From Deltaproteobacteria bacterium (GTDB lineage: Bacteria > UBA10199 > JADGCS01), in NCBI GenBank assembly GCA_015228875.1, contig JADGCS010000024.1, forward strand, positions 1 through 47,311: a stretch of 47,311 nt of DNA, read 5' to 3'. Under the pieces are notes generated by a model. It was not told where the DNA came from, searched no databases, and worked only from the letters and a program-made list of their open reading frames with translations. Within the stretch, counting starts at the first letter, position 1. Each line of letters begins with the position of its first letter. Below are positions 24,020 through 31,833 of this stretch, one piece after another. Made by a program: the position numbers and the translations under genes.

Positions 24020-25597
24020 ATGACAAAGGAAAATATTTACAGACAGCAGAGGCTTGAAACGGCTGCAAAACTGCGTGAGTTGAACATCAACCCCTATTCC
24101 AATCAACACACACCACAAAACCTTGCCGCAGACCTTCATGAAAAATTTAAAAGTACCACGCGGGAAGAACTCGAGCCCATGACCGAGGTGTATAGTTTAG
24201 CCGGCAGGGTGATCGCGATCCGCAATTTTGGGAAGGCCGGTTTTATGAAGATCAGGGATCGCTCCGGGGAGTTTCAAATATTTCAACAGCAGGGGCTGAT
24301 GGGAGGGGATGAGAGCGACACAGTGAGAAAACAAGTTGAAGTGGGTGACTTTGTTTATGCCGAAGGCCCCGTCTTTCGCACCAAGACCAACGAACTCTCA
24401 ATCAGGACGCAGCAATTAAGGATGGTCACCAAGGCCATCGAGCAGCTCCCCGAAAAATATCACGGGTTGACCGATATCGAGGCAAGATACCGCCGCCGTT
24501 ATGTGGATATGATCGCCAACCCCGAAGTCAAAGAGGTTTTTAAAAAACGTTCTTTAGTCAACTCTTTTATTCGCCGTTACTTTGAGGCCCTCGATTTTCT
24601 CGAGGTCGAAACACCCATGATGCACCCGATACCCGGGGGTGCCACGGCGAGACCCTTCGTGACCCACCACAATACCCTCGACATGGACCTTTATCTGCGT
24701 ATTGCCCCAGAGCTTTATCTTAAAAGGCTCCTCGTGGGCGGGATCGAGCGTGTGTTCGAGATCAACAGAAATTTCAGAAACGAGGGGATCAGCACACAGC
24801 ATAATCCCGAATTTACCATGCTCGAGTTTTACATGTCCTATGCCACCTACGAAGACCTGATCACCCTGACCGAAGACCTCATCAGCAAACTTGCCGTTGC
24901 CATCTGCGGTTCCGACGTAATCACCTATCAGGGTCAGACGATCTCCTTTAAAAAACCATTTGAGCGTCTCACCCTTTTTGAGGCCATAAAAAAATACGTG
25001 GGATGTTCTGATGCCGATCTTTCCGATCGCGGTTTTCTGCTGTCAGAGTGTGACAAGAGAAACATTCCTCTTAACTCGCATAAAGCGGAAAACACTACGC
25101 GGGCGGACACCATGCAAAAATTGATGCCGAAACGCGTAGAAAAAACCTTCCAAGGTTTTAAAGACCGGGAAAGGTGCGATATTGGGGTGATACAGCTCCT
25201 CCTCTTTGAAGAGTGTGTAGAAAAACAGCTGCTCTCCCCCACCTTTATCACGCATTACCCCTCTGCTGTCTCCCCCTTAAGCCGCAGAAACGAACAAGAC
25301 CCCATGCTCGTTGATCGTTTTGAACTCTTCATCAGCGGGAGGGAGATTGCCAATGCATTCTCCGAACTCAACGATCCTGTTGACCAGCGGCAGCGTTTTT
25401 TAAAACAGGTTGCAGAACGTGAGGCAGGGGATGACGAGGCCATGTACTGTGACGACGATTACATCATGGCGCTTGAGTATGGGATGCCGCCCGCTGCAGG
25501 CGAGGGGATTGGCATCGACAGACTGGTGATGATTTTAACAGACTCGGCCTCGATACGCGATGTGATCCTGTTTCCTGTTTTAAGAAAGGAAGGTTAA
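24020..25597 (+). CDS. lysS: Lysyl-tRNA synthetase (class II) with a repeat-encoded insertion
   Basis: A 525-residue LysRS. An N-terminal OB-fold anticodon-binding domain (VYSLAGRVIAIRNFGKAGF) precedes the class II core: motif 2 in FEINRNFRNEGISTQHNPEF (about residues 245-262) and motif 3 in GEGIGIDRLVMILTD (about 490-505). Near the motif 2-3 interval, residues about 353-381 (beginning HKAENTTRADTMQK, ending KRVEKTFQGFK) have no counterpart in E. coli LysRS as I recall it, and are encoded exactly by palindromic repeat L3. Without it the length is about 496, near the E. coli 505. The frame and all catalytic motifs are intact, so the enzyme is probably active. The next gene starts 5 bases after the stop. 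Confidence 0.96.
   Translation: MTKENIYRQQRLETAAKLRELNINPYSNQHTPQNLAADLHEKFKSTTREELEPMTEVYSLAGRVIAIRNFGKAGFMKIRDRSGEFQIFQQQGLMGGDESDTVRKQVEVGDFVYAEGPVFRTKTNELSIRTQQLRMVTKAIEQLPEKYHGLTDIEARYRRRYVDMIANPEVKEVFKKRSLVNSFIRRYFEALDFLEVETPMMHPIPGGATARPFVTHHNTLDMDLYLRIAPELYLKRLLVGGIERVFEINRNFRNEGISTQHNPEFTMLEFYMSYATYEDLITLTEDLISKLAVAICGSDVITYQGQTISFKKPFERLTLFEAIKKYVGCSDADLSDRGFLLSECDKRNIPLNSHKAENTTRADTMQKLMPKRVEKTFQGFKDRERCDIGVIQLLLFEECVEKQLLSPTFITHYPSAVSPLSRRNEQDPMLVDRFELFISGREIANAFSELNDPVDQRQRFLKQVAEREAGDDEAMYCDDDYIMALEYGMPPAAGEGIGIDRLVMILTDSASIRDVILFPVLRKEG
25075..25159 (+). repeat. Repeat L3, palindromic element inserted in frame within lysS
   Basis: CTCGCATAAAGCGG, ACTACGCGGGCGGACACC, ATGCAAAAATTGATGCCG, AAACGCGTAG and the palindrome AAAACCTTCCAAGGTTTT. 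Relative to the other copies the internal TTGTAA stop reads ATGCAA, and one base is missing in the AAAATATTG stretch. Together these changes keep the reading frame open through the whole element and avoid the second stop near its end. Confidence 0.95.
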
Positions 25598-25602
25598 AGG
25601 CG

Positions 25603-26841
25603 GTGCCGTTTTCTTTAAAAATAGCGCTGCGTTTTTTATCCGGTTCGATCCAGTCCCGCCCCTTAAGTTTGTTTTCACTGATATCCATTTTGGGTATATC
25701 ATTTTCGGTCCTGCTGTTCTTGTTTATCGATACCCTGGTGACGGGGCTTACCGTCAATTTAAGAGAGGCGCTGATTGGCTTTGAGGCCCCGCTGATCCTG
25801 GAGGTATCAGCCGATGCCATCGACAAGACAGATGACAGGTTAAAAAGTTTTTTTAAAGAACACCAATTAAAAAATATCAGACACACGGGGACGAGGGAGT
25901 TTGAGGGGCTGATCCAGGTTCCGGGTGATCCCCCCACAGGTGTCCGGGCAAGGACGGTTCAGTCTGATTTTTTTTTAAGAGACAAGGGTGGCCTGGAAAT
26001 CTTTTGGCTCAACGATTACACACAGGAGATCTTTCTCAAAGGGGACAATCTGATCCTTGTGGGAGAAAAACTCTTTGAACGTCTCAAGTTTCTGCCTGGT
26101 GACGAAGAGATCATACAACTCACACACCCCTTTGCCGATATAGGTCCGTCAGGTGAGATCGAACCCGTGCAGAGGGAATTTAAAATTGCCGGCATCTTTG
26201 CAACGGGTCGTGTCGATTTTGATGACGCCTTTGTCCTGTTAACAGATGACGCAATGACGGGGCTTGCGAGCGACCTGATGGTCAAAAACCGTTTTTTTAT
26301 TTTCCCCGATGATGTCCAACAGGCTGATGTGATCAAACGCCTCTGGAATAAAAGCAAAGGTGGATCTTTGGCAGCCATGATGACGTGGTACGACAAGAAC
26401 AAAAATGTGTACAGGGCCATGCAGCTCGAAAAATTAATGTATGCCATCATCTTTGTCTTTGTTCTTATGATATCCTGTTTTAATCTTGCCGGAGTGATAT
26501 CCATTTTCGAACTCAGCAAGGCCGTCCCATCGGCTGTTTTAAGGGCGATGGGCCTTGGGGCAAGGCCGCTGCGCATGATCTATATTTTTCTGGGTCTGAT
26601 CATGGGGGGGGCAGGAACGGTTCTGGGAATGGTGACTGGACTTTGTTTGATTACTCTTCTTAAGGTAAATCATTTCAGTCTGCCCAAAGTGTACGGTTTC
26701 ACCGAACTCCCCCTGACGGTGAGCCCTGCAACTGTTCTGTTTCTGCTGATTGGGACCCCTCTTATTGCGGGGATCGTTTCTTTTTTTCCGACAATCAGGC
26801 TCGCAAAAAGGTCTGTTGCAAGGGTACTCTCAGAAGGGTGA
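25603..26841 (+). CDS. LolC/LolE-family lipoprotein-releasing permease (first of pair)
   Basis: A 412-residue FtsX-like permease. One N-terminal helix (about residues 22-46), a long periplasmic domain to about 280, then three C-terminal helices, the MacB/LolC topology. The C-terminal block SKAVPSAVLRAMGLGARPLR resembles the family's E-x-R-x-E-x-AxLRAlGas coupling region, which binds the ATPase. It would extract lipoproteins from the inner membrane for LolA. It starts at GTG 25603, 5 bases after lysS, and is followed after one base by its paralogue. No LolD ATPase gene is next to them. Confidence 0.82.
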   Translation: MPFSLKIALRFLSGSIQSRPLSLFSLISILGISFSVLLFLFIDTLVTGLTVNLREALIGFEAPLILEVSADAIDKTDDRLKSFFKEHQLKNIRHTGTREFEGLIQVPGDPPTGVRARTVQSDFFLRDKGGLEIFWLNDYTQEIFLKGDNLILVGEKLFERLKFLPGDEEIIQLTHPFADIGPSGEIEPVQREFKIAGIFATGRVDFDDAFVLLTDDAMTGLASDLMVKNRFFIFPDDVQQADVIKRLWNKSKGGSLAAMMTWYDKNKNVYRAMQLEKLMYAIIFVFVLMISCFNLAGVISIFELSKAVPSAVLRAMGLGARPLRMIYIFLGLIMGGAGTVLGMVTGLCLITLLKVNHFSLPKVYGFTELPLTVSPATVLFLLIGTPLIAGIVSFFPTIRLAKRSVARVLSEG

Positions 26842-26842
26842 T

Positions 26843-28042
26843 ATGTATTTTACATCTGGTTTTATTTCTTTTTTAACGCGGAGGTTTCTTTTTCCCAGGG
26901 ATCGGCAGAACCGGCGTTCTGCGGTTATTTTTATTTCAACCGCAGGTATTTTTTTTGCATCATGTGCTGTGCTGGTTGCGCTGGGCATCCTATCGGGTTA
27001 TCAGGGGGTCTATCACAAGGCCGTTCTTAATTTTAGCGCCCACCTGATTGTGCTTTGTGACGAAGGACTTTCAAGCAGCAGCCAGGCGGAGTTAAGCCGT
27101 TTTCTCGATCACACCGGCATCAAAAACAAATATTCCTTTTATCACTTTTATGAGGCCCTGATGCCCGGAAAAAAAGGGTTTGAGCCTGTCATCTTCAAGG
27201 GGCTTGATCCCGATAAAATGAGGGCAGTGTATCCTGTGCAATACAAACTCATCAACCGGGATGCCTCAAATCAGGTCTACATTGGATCCGCTGTCTTGCA
27301 AAACCAGCCGGGTATTATGCGCGGCGAAAAATTCAAGTTTCTGATCATGAATAACGATCAGGAAAAGACCGGTTTTAAAAGGATTGCCGTCGATGGGAGT
27401 TTTGAGAGTGGCTATTACGATTTTGACTCACGGTTTATCTTTGTCCCGTTAAAGATGCTTCACGAGATTTTTTTAAGGCCCCCGCTGGTGAGTGGCGTTG
27501 AGATTCGGTTGGAGGATTTGGGTCACATGCACCAGTTAAAGCAGGAGATTATACAAAAATTTCCTGATCAGTTTGATATTCTGACGTGGGATGAGCTTAA
27601 CGACAGTCTGTTCAAGGCCCTTAAACTGGAGCGCACCGTTGTTTTTTCAGTTTCTTTTTTAATTTTGATGATTGCCTGTCTCAATATCTTTGGGTTTAAT
27701 TTCTTGTTCTTTATCGAGCGCAGGCGTGAGTTTCTGGTCCTCTCGGCGCTTGGCGCGGGGCTGGCTACTTTGCGAAGGCTGCTCACCAGCATGAGCCTTT
27801 TTTTGGGAGGTCTCGCGGCAGTAAGCGGCGCTGCCCTTGGGTTTGTGATCCTGGTCGTGCTGTCCCATGGCAGGGGTTTAAAACTTGATCCTTCCGTCTA
27901 TTTTGTGGACAGGGTGCCGGTTCACTACAATTATATCTGGTTTGTGTTTTTTGTGGCAGGCGCTGTGGCCCTCTGTTACATCACCAGTTTCCTTGCAGGC
28001 AGGGTTGTTTTAAAGAGGTACATGACAGGGAGTCTGCTGTGA
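26843..28042 (+). CDS. LolC/LolE-family lipoprotein-releasing permease (second of pair)
   Basis: A 399-residue paralogue of the preceding gene. RRFLFPRDRQNRRSAVIFIS precedes the first helix, as in LolC/E. The periplasmic domain spans about 60-270 and three helices follow. The segment RRREFLVLSALGAGLATLRR is the cytoplasmic coupling loop. The two proteins probably form a LolC-LolE heterodimer. The start ATG 26843 is one base after the previous stop; the frame is open upstream but overlaps the first permease. LolD is expected elsewhere. Confidence 0.82.
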   Translation: MYFTSGFISFLTRRFLFPRDRQNRRSAVIFISTAGIFFASCAVLVALGILSGYQGVYHKAVLNFSAHLIVLCDEGLSSSSQAELSRFLDHTGIKNKYSFYHFYEALMPGKKGFEPVIFKGLDPDKMRAVYPVQYKLINRDASNQVYIGSAVLQNQPGIMRGEKFKFLIMNNDQEKTGFKRIAVDGSFESGYYDFDSRFIFVPLKMLHEIFLRPPLVSGVEIRLEDLGHMHQLKQEIIQKFPDQFDILTWDELNDSLFKALKLERTVVFSVSFLILMIACLNIFGFNFLFFIERRREFLVLSALGAGLATLRRLLTSMSLFLGGLAAVSGAALGFVILVVLSHGRGLKLDPSVYFVDRVPVHYNYIWFVFFVAGAVALCYITSFLAGRVVLKRYMTGSLL

Positions 28043-28112
28043 CTTTAGAAGGCAGGCTTTTAAAAGTCCTTGATTGATTTTTTTTTCTTATCAATAATAG
28101 ACATGACGCCTG

Positions 28113-28140
28113 TGTCATTGCGAGCGATGCGTGGCGGCTC
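28113..28140. repeat. Fragment of the GTCATTGCGAG-type repeat
   Basis: GTCATTGCGAGCGATGCGTG followed by GCGGC resembles one end of the repeat at 21111. No opposite end was seen before the next gene. Confidence 0.4.
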
Positions 28141-28151
28141 ATTAAAAACAT

Positions 28152-28763
28152 ATGAAGATTGATCTCACCACATTTTCCCCCAATCAGGTTTACCACATCA
28201 TGACCCAGACGATTGTGCCAAGGCCTATTGCTTGGGTCTTGAGTGACAACGGTAACGGGAAATTTAACCTTGCCCCGTTTTCTTACTTTAATGGCGTGTG
28301 TTCTGATCCCCCCCTTGTCATGATATCCGTGGGGCACAAAGAAGACGGCTCGCGTAAGGATACATGGAAAAATATAGACGAGCGCGAGGATTTTATTCTG
28401 CATATCCCGCCGTGTGAACTTGCGGGTGCGGTCACAACCACGGCAACAGCGCTCCCTTATGGAGAGTCCGAGATTGAACTTGCTTCAATGAGTACAACGG
28501 TGGTCGAGGGTTGGAGACTGCCGAGGCTTGTGGGTCCAAAGGTGGCTTTTTACTGTAAAAAATATTCCATTACGGAGATTGGCGGGGCGAGGCAGGGACT
28601 GATCCTGGGGCGTCTCTTGAGCGTCTGGGTTGATGATGCGGCTGCCAAGCAGAATGGTTGCCGATGGACCATCGATGCGGGGGCCATCGATCCTTTGGCG
28701 CGGCTTGGGGGGCAGGGGTATGTGGCTCTGGGAAAAAAATTCGAGGTTGAGCGCCCAAAATAA
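28152..28763 (+). CDS. Flavin reductase-like FMN-binding split-barrel protein
   Basis: A 203-residue protein of the flavin reductase/DIM6-like family. TIVPRPIAWVLS near residues 19-30 is the conserved start of the split barrel (x-V-P-R-P-I-A-x-V-x-T/S). LAPFSYFNGVCSDPPLVMIS is the typical NLAPFSxFnxvSxdPPxv FMN-binding segment. DFILHIP follows, as in family members. It likely binds FMN; the substrate is unknown. It lies between the Lol permeases and htrA on the same strand with its own short leader. Confidence 0.88.
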   Translation: MKIDLTTFSPNQVYHIMTQTIVPRPIAWVLSDNGNGKFNLAPFSYFNGVCSDPPLVMISVGHKEDGSRKDTWKNIDEREDFILHIPPCELAGAVTTTATALPYGESEIELASMSTTVVEGWRLPRLVGPKVAFYCKKYSITEIGGARQGLILGRLLSVWVDDAAAKQNGCRWTIDAGAIDPLARLGGQGYVALGKKFEVERPK

Positions 28764-28840
28764 TCAAAATTGGTGTTCCCTCAAATGCCGAGGCTGCTGA
28801 TGGAGGACCTGTCAACGCCTGGGGTTCGTAATAAAAAATT

Positions 28841-30076
28841 ATGGATACTGCAAAAAAAACACTCATACTTTCCTTTGGTATTTTGTGCGGCGTGATCTTG
28901 ACCTTGTGTGTTGTGTATTCTCGCCCATCGGTTTTGTCTTCTTCACCTGACGTAGCAAACGATCAGACGGGGAGCACAGCCCCCGTCCCCGAACACCGGC
29001 GTGTTGTGACCACAACAAATGAATCATCAGGTATTATCAATGTTGTTAAAAAAACAAAAGATGCCGTGGTGAGTGTGATTGTGACCAAGGACCTGCCTGT
29101 GGTAGAACGTTATCTGGTCAATCCCTTTGGCCCCTTTTCGAGGGGGTTTGGGATACCCTATTATCGCCAGCGCGGGTACGAAAAAAAAGAGGTGGGTGGG
29201 GGCACGGGGTTTATTGTTTCAGACGATGGTTATATACTCACCAACCGTCATGTGGTTCTTGATGACGAGGCAGACTACACGGTTCTTTTAAACAATGAAA
29301 AAAAATTGCAGGCAAAGGTTTTGGCGCGGGACTTTTACAACGACATCGCGGTGATTAAAATTGAGGCTGGTGATTATACCGTCATCGAACTGGGGGACAG
29401 CGATCAGATCGAGGTGGGGCAGACGGTGATTGCCATTGGCAATGCACTGGGTGAATTTAGAAACACGGTCTCGTCGGGGATTGTCTCTGGCCTTTCCAGA
29501 AAGATCGAGGCAGGTGGTGCGGGGTACAGTGAACAATTGACCGGCCTTGTCCAGACAGATGCCTCGATCAATCCGGGTAATTCCGGTGGACCCTTGCTCG
29601 ACATCTCGGGCAAGGCGATCGGGATCAACACGGCCATTGTCTCCAATGCCCAAAATATAGGCTTTGCAACGCCGATCAACCTTGCCAGAATTGTTTACGA
29701 AAGCGTTAAAAAACACGGCCGTATTGTCAGACCATGGCTTGGGATACAGTACATCCCCGTCACAGAGGCCTTTGCAAAGGGCAACAACATCTCTGTTGAT
29801 TATGGGGCCCTTGTCTGGGGTGACCAGGCGGGATATTACCAGCGTTCTTATGCGGTCATCCCCAACTCGCCTGCGGACAAGGCGGGGATCAGGCAGGGGG
29901 ATATCATTCTCAAGATCAACGGGATCAAGGTGGAAGAGGCAAACCCGCTTGCAAATATTGTCGGGCAATACATGCCGGGTGATGTTGTGTCACTCCTCAT
30001 TCTGCGGGAAGATAAGGAAGAAACTCTCAAGGTTGAGCTTGGTGAAATGAAAAGCCAGTATGTGGGAGAAGAATAA
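28841..30076 (+). CDS. HtrA/DegP-family periplasmic serine protease with one PDZ domain
   Basis: A 411-residue protein. An N-terminal hydrophobic segment (about residues 8-26) anchors or exports it. The triad is His137 (LTNRHVV), Asp168 (YNDIAVI) and Ser248 (INPGNSGGPL). A single PDZ domain covers about 300-400 (VIPNSPADKAGIRQGDIIL). This DegS/HhoA-like layout degrades misfolded envelope proteins or triggers a stress response. An extra loop, VDYGALVWGDQAGYYQ, sits at the start of the PDZ. It converges on hsp20, with a terminator between them. Confidence 0.92.
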   Translation: MDTAKKTLILSFGILCGVILTLCVVYSRPSVLSSSPDVANDQTGSTAPVPEHRRVVTTTNESSGIINVVKKTKDAVVSVIVTKDLPVVERYLVNPFGPFSRGFGIPYYRQRGYEKKEVGGGTGFIVSDDGYILTNRHVVLDDEADYTVLLNNEKKLQAKVLARDFYNDIAVIKIEAGDYTVIELGDSDQIEVGQTVIAIGNALGEFRNTVSSGIVSGLSRKIEAGGAGYSEQLTGLVQTDASINPGNSGGPLLDISGKAIGINTAIVSNAQNIGFATPINLARIVYESVKKHGRIVRPWLGIQYIPVTEAFAKGNNISVDYGALVWGDQAGYYQRSYAVIPNSPADKAGIRQGDIILKINGIKVEEANPLANIVGQYMPGDVVSLLILREDKEETLKVELGEMKSQYVGEE

Positions 30077-30081
30077 CTGGC

Positions 30082-30118
30082 AAAAAAAATGCCCGCCGCT
30101 AAAGAGGGGAGCGGCGGG
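30082..30118 (-). terminator. Rho-independent terminator of hsp20
   Basis: GC-rich stem CCCGCCGCT (30092-30100) with AGCGGCGGG (30110-30118) and a 9-base loop. On the minus strand the stem is followed by a T-run (A-run at 30082-30089 on the plus strand), so it terminates hsp20. The same stem lies just after the htrA stop, but that side has no U-run. Confidence 0.8.
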
Positions 30119-30139
30119 TCTTGGGGGGGGTAGGGGAGA

Positions 30140-30568
30140 CTAATTGATTTTGACTTCTCTGGGTTTTGCGGCCTCTTTTTTTCCGACCTTTATTTTTAAA
30201 ACACCGTCTTTGTTTTCTGCGTTTATTTTTTCGACATCTGCGAGTTCAGGCAGACTGAAAGACCTTGTAAAACTCCCGTATTCGCGCTCTATGCGGTGGA
30301 AGTTTTTTTGTTTGTCTTCGCAGCAGCTCTTTTTTTCGCCCCTGATGGTCAGGGCGTTGTTTTCTATTTTAACGTGAATGTCTTCTGTTTTGAGTCCGGG
30401 GATCTCCACGTCAAAAGTATAGCTTTCGTTATCCTCGCTGATATCCACAGCGGGGAGCCATGCCGATGACAAGGATTTGCTGTCACCAAGCCTTGAGTTG
30501 AAAACCCTGCCGATGTCTTCCTGCAGACTTGTTAATGTTTCAAAAGGATCCCATCTTGTTAGGTACAT
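30140..30568 (-). CDS. Small heat-shock protein, Hsp20/alpha-crystallin family
   Basis: A 142-residue holdase chaperone. The N-terminus MYLTRWDPFETLTSLQEDI is the usual W-D-P-F start. The alpha-crystallin domain runs from about residue 40: PAVDISEDNESY, VEIPGLKTEDIHVKIENN, LTIRGEKK, REYGSFTRSFSLPE and AENKDGVLKIKVGK. A conserved C-terminal I-x-I motif is replaced by VKIN at the very end. It has an excellent AGGAGGAA ribosome binding site 5 bases before ATG 30568. It is likely induced by protein-folding stress. Confidence 0.95.
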   Translation of the reverse strand: MYLTRWDPFETLTSLQEDIGRVFNSRLGDSKSLSSAWLPAVDISEDNESYTFDVEIPGLKTEDIHVKIENNALTIRGEKKSCCEDKQKNFHRIEREYGSFTRSFSLPELADVEKINAENKDGVLKIKVGKKEAAKPREVKIN

Positions 30569-30645
30569 AGTTCCTCCTATAAGAAATAATTGTTTAAAGA
30601 CAAACACAACCTCTTTGTGTGCCGGTTTGTCTCCTTTCACCACAA

Positions 30646-30673
30646 AAGATAATCTGCATCATCTCACTGTCAA
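30646..30673 (-). promoter_or_regulatory. Probable promoter of hsp20
   Basis: On the minus strand TTGACA (30668-30673), a 16-base spacer and TATCTT (30646-30651), about 77 bases before the start codon. The -35 is the housekeeping consensus; CCCTTGACA also overlaps what a heat-shock sigma-factor -35 would look like, but no matching -10 was found. Confidence 0.5.
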
Positions 30674-30769
30674 GGGAGCCCTTAAAATTTTATCGGTTGA
30701 AGAAAAAACAGTGACCATGTAGGGGCCTAGGCTGGTATTTTCACAAAAAGGATTAAACAAGGATATGAT

Positions 30770-31738
30770 ATGTCACATGTAAAAAATTTTATAAAAAAAC
30801 ATTATCAGAGTTTTAATGCGGCGACGCTTGTCAGTGCTGCAGAGGCTTACGACACGCACCTTAAAAAGGGTGGCAAGATGATGATCACGCTCGCAGGCGC
30901 GATGAGTACAGCACAACTTGGCATCAGCCTTGCCGAGATGATCCGCCGCGACAAAGTACAGATCATCACCTGCACCGGGGCCAATCTCGAAGAAGACCTC
31001 ATGAATCTCGTGGCACACAACAGTTACAAGAAAGTGCCCCACTACAGAGACCTCTCTCCCGAGGATGAAAAGAAACTTCTGGAGCAGGGGTACAACCGTG
31101 TCACCGATACCTGCATTCCCGAGGATGAGGCATTTAGAAAACTACAGAAACATGTGTATGCCCATTGGAAGGCGGCGCAGACGGCGAACGAAAGTTTTTT
31201 TCCGCACCAGTTTATGTATAAAATGCTGCTCTCTGGCGAGTTGAAAAAATATTACGAGATCGACCCCAAAAATTCGTGGATGCTGGCTGCCGCGCAAAAA
31301 AATATACCTATTGTTGTCCCCGGGTGGGAGGACTCCACCATGGCAAACATCTTTGCGAGCTACTGCATCAAGGGAGAGCTCCATTCACGCGTGGTCAAGT
31401 CCGGTATCGACTACATGGTCTGGCTTGCCGGCTGGTATCAAGAAAATTGCGCATCTCCTGGCGTTGGTTTTTTTCAGATCGGCGGTGGGATTGCGGGTGA
31501 TTTTCCCATCTGTGTGGTGCCGATGCTGTATCAAGATATGGAACTGCACGACATTCCCTGTTGGAGCTATTTCTGCCAGATCTCCGATTCCACCACAAGT
31601 TACGGTTCGTATTCGGGTGCTGTCCCCAACGAAAAAATCACATGGGGCAAGCTTGAGGTTGACACCCCAAAGTTTGTGATCGAGTCCGACGCCACCATCG
31701 TGGCCCCCTTGATCTTTGCGTATCTTTTGGATTGGTGA
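30770..31738 (+). CDS. Deoxyhypusine synthase-like protein
   Basis: A 322-residue member of the deoxyhypusine synthase family, NAD-dependent enzymes that move the aminobutyl group of spermidine. ITWGKLEVDTPKFVIESDA aligns with the human active-site block SWGKI, whose Lys (K329) forms the substrate imine; that Lys, the Trp and the preceding Glu are kept. FQIGGGIAGDFPI lacks the KHH seen after GGGVV in human DHS, and an Asp of the human site appears as Tyr (GSYSGA). Bacteria lack eIF5A, so homospermidine formation or another amine transfer is more likely. AAGGA precedes ATG 30770. Confidence 0.88.
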   Translation: MSHVKNFIKKHYQSFNAATLVSAAEAYDTHLKKGGKMMITLAGAMSTAQLGISLAEMIRRDKVQIITCTGANLEEDLMNLVAHNSYKKVPHYRDLSPEDEKKLLEQGYNRVTDTCIPEDEAFRKLQKHVYAHWKAAQTANESFFPHQFMYKMLLSGELKKYYEIDPKNSWMLAAAQKNIPIVVPGWEDSTMANIFASYCIKGELHSRVVKSGIDYMVWLAGWYQENCASPGVGFFQIGGGIAGDFPICVVPMLYQDMELHDIPCWSYFCQISDSTTSYGSYSGAVPNEKITWGKLEVDTPKFVIESDATIVAPLIFAYLLDW

Positions 31739-31833
31739 GGGGAGGACGGTCTTCTGCACCCCCGTCAGATTGGAAAGCTTCTGGACGACGCAGCCCATGA
31801 GTCTGCGCTTTGAAATAATAAAGCAGGCCCTGA

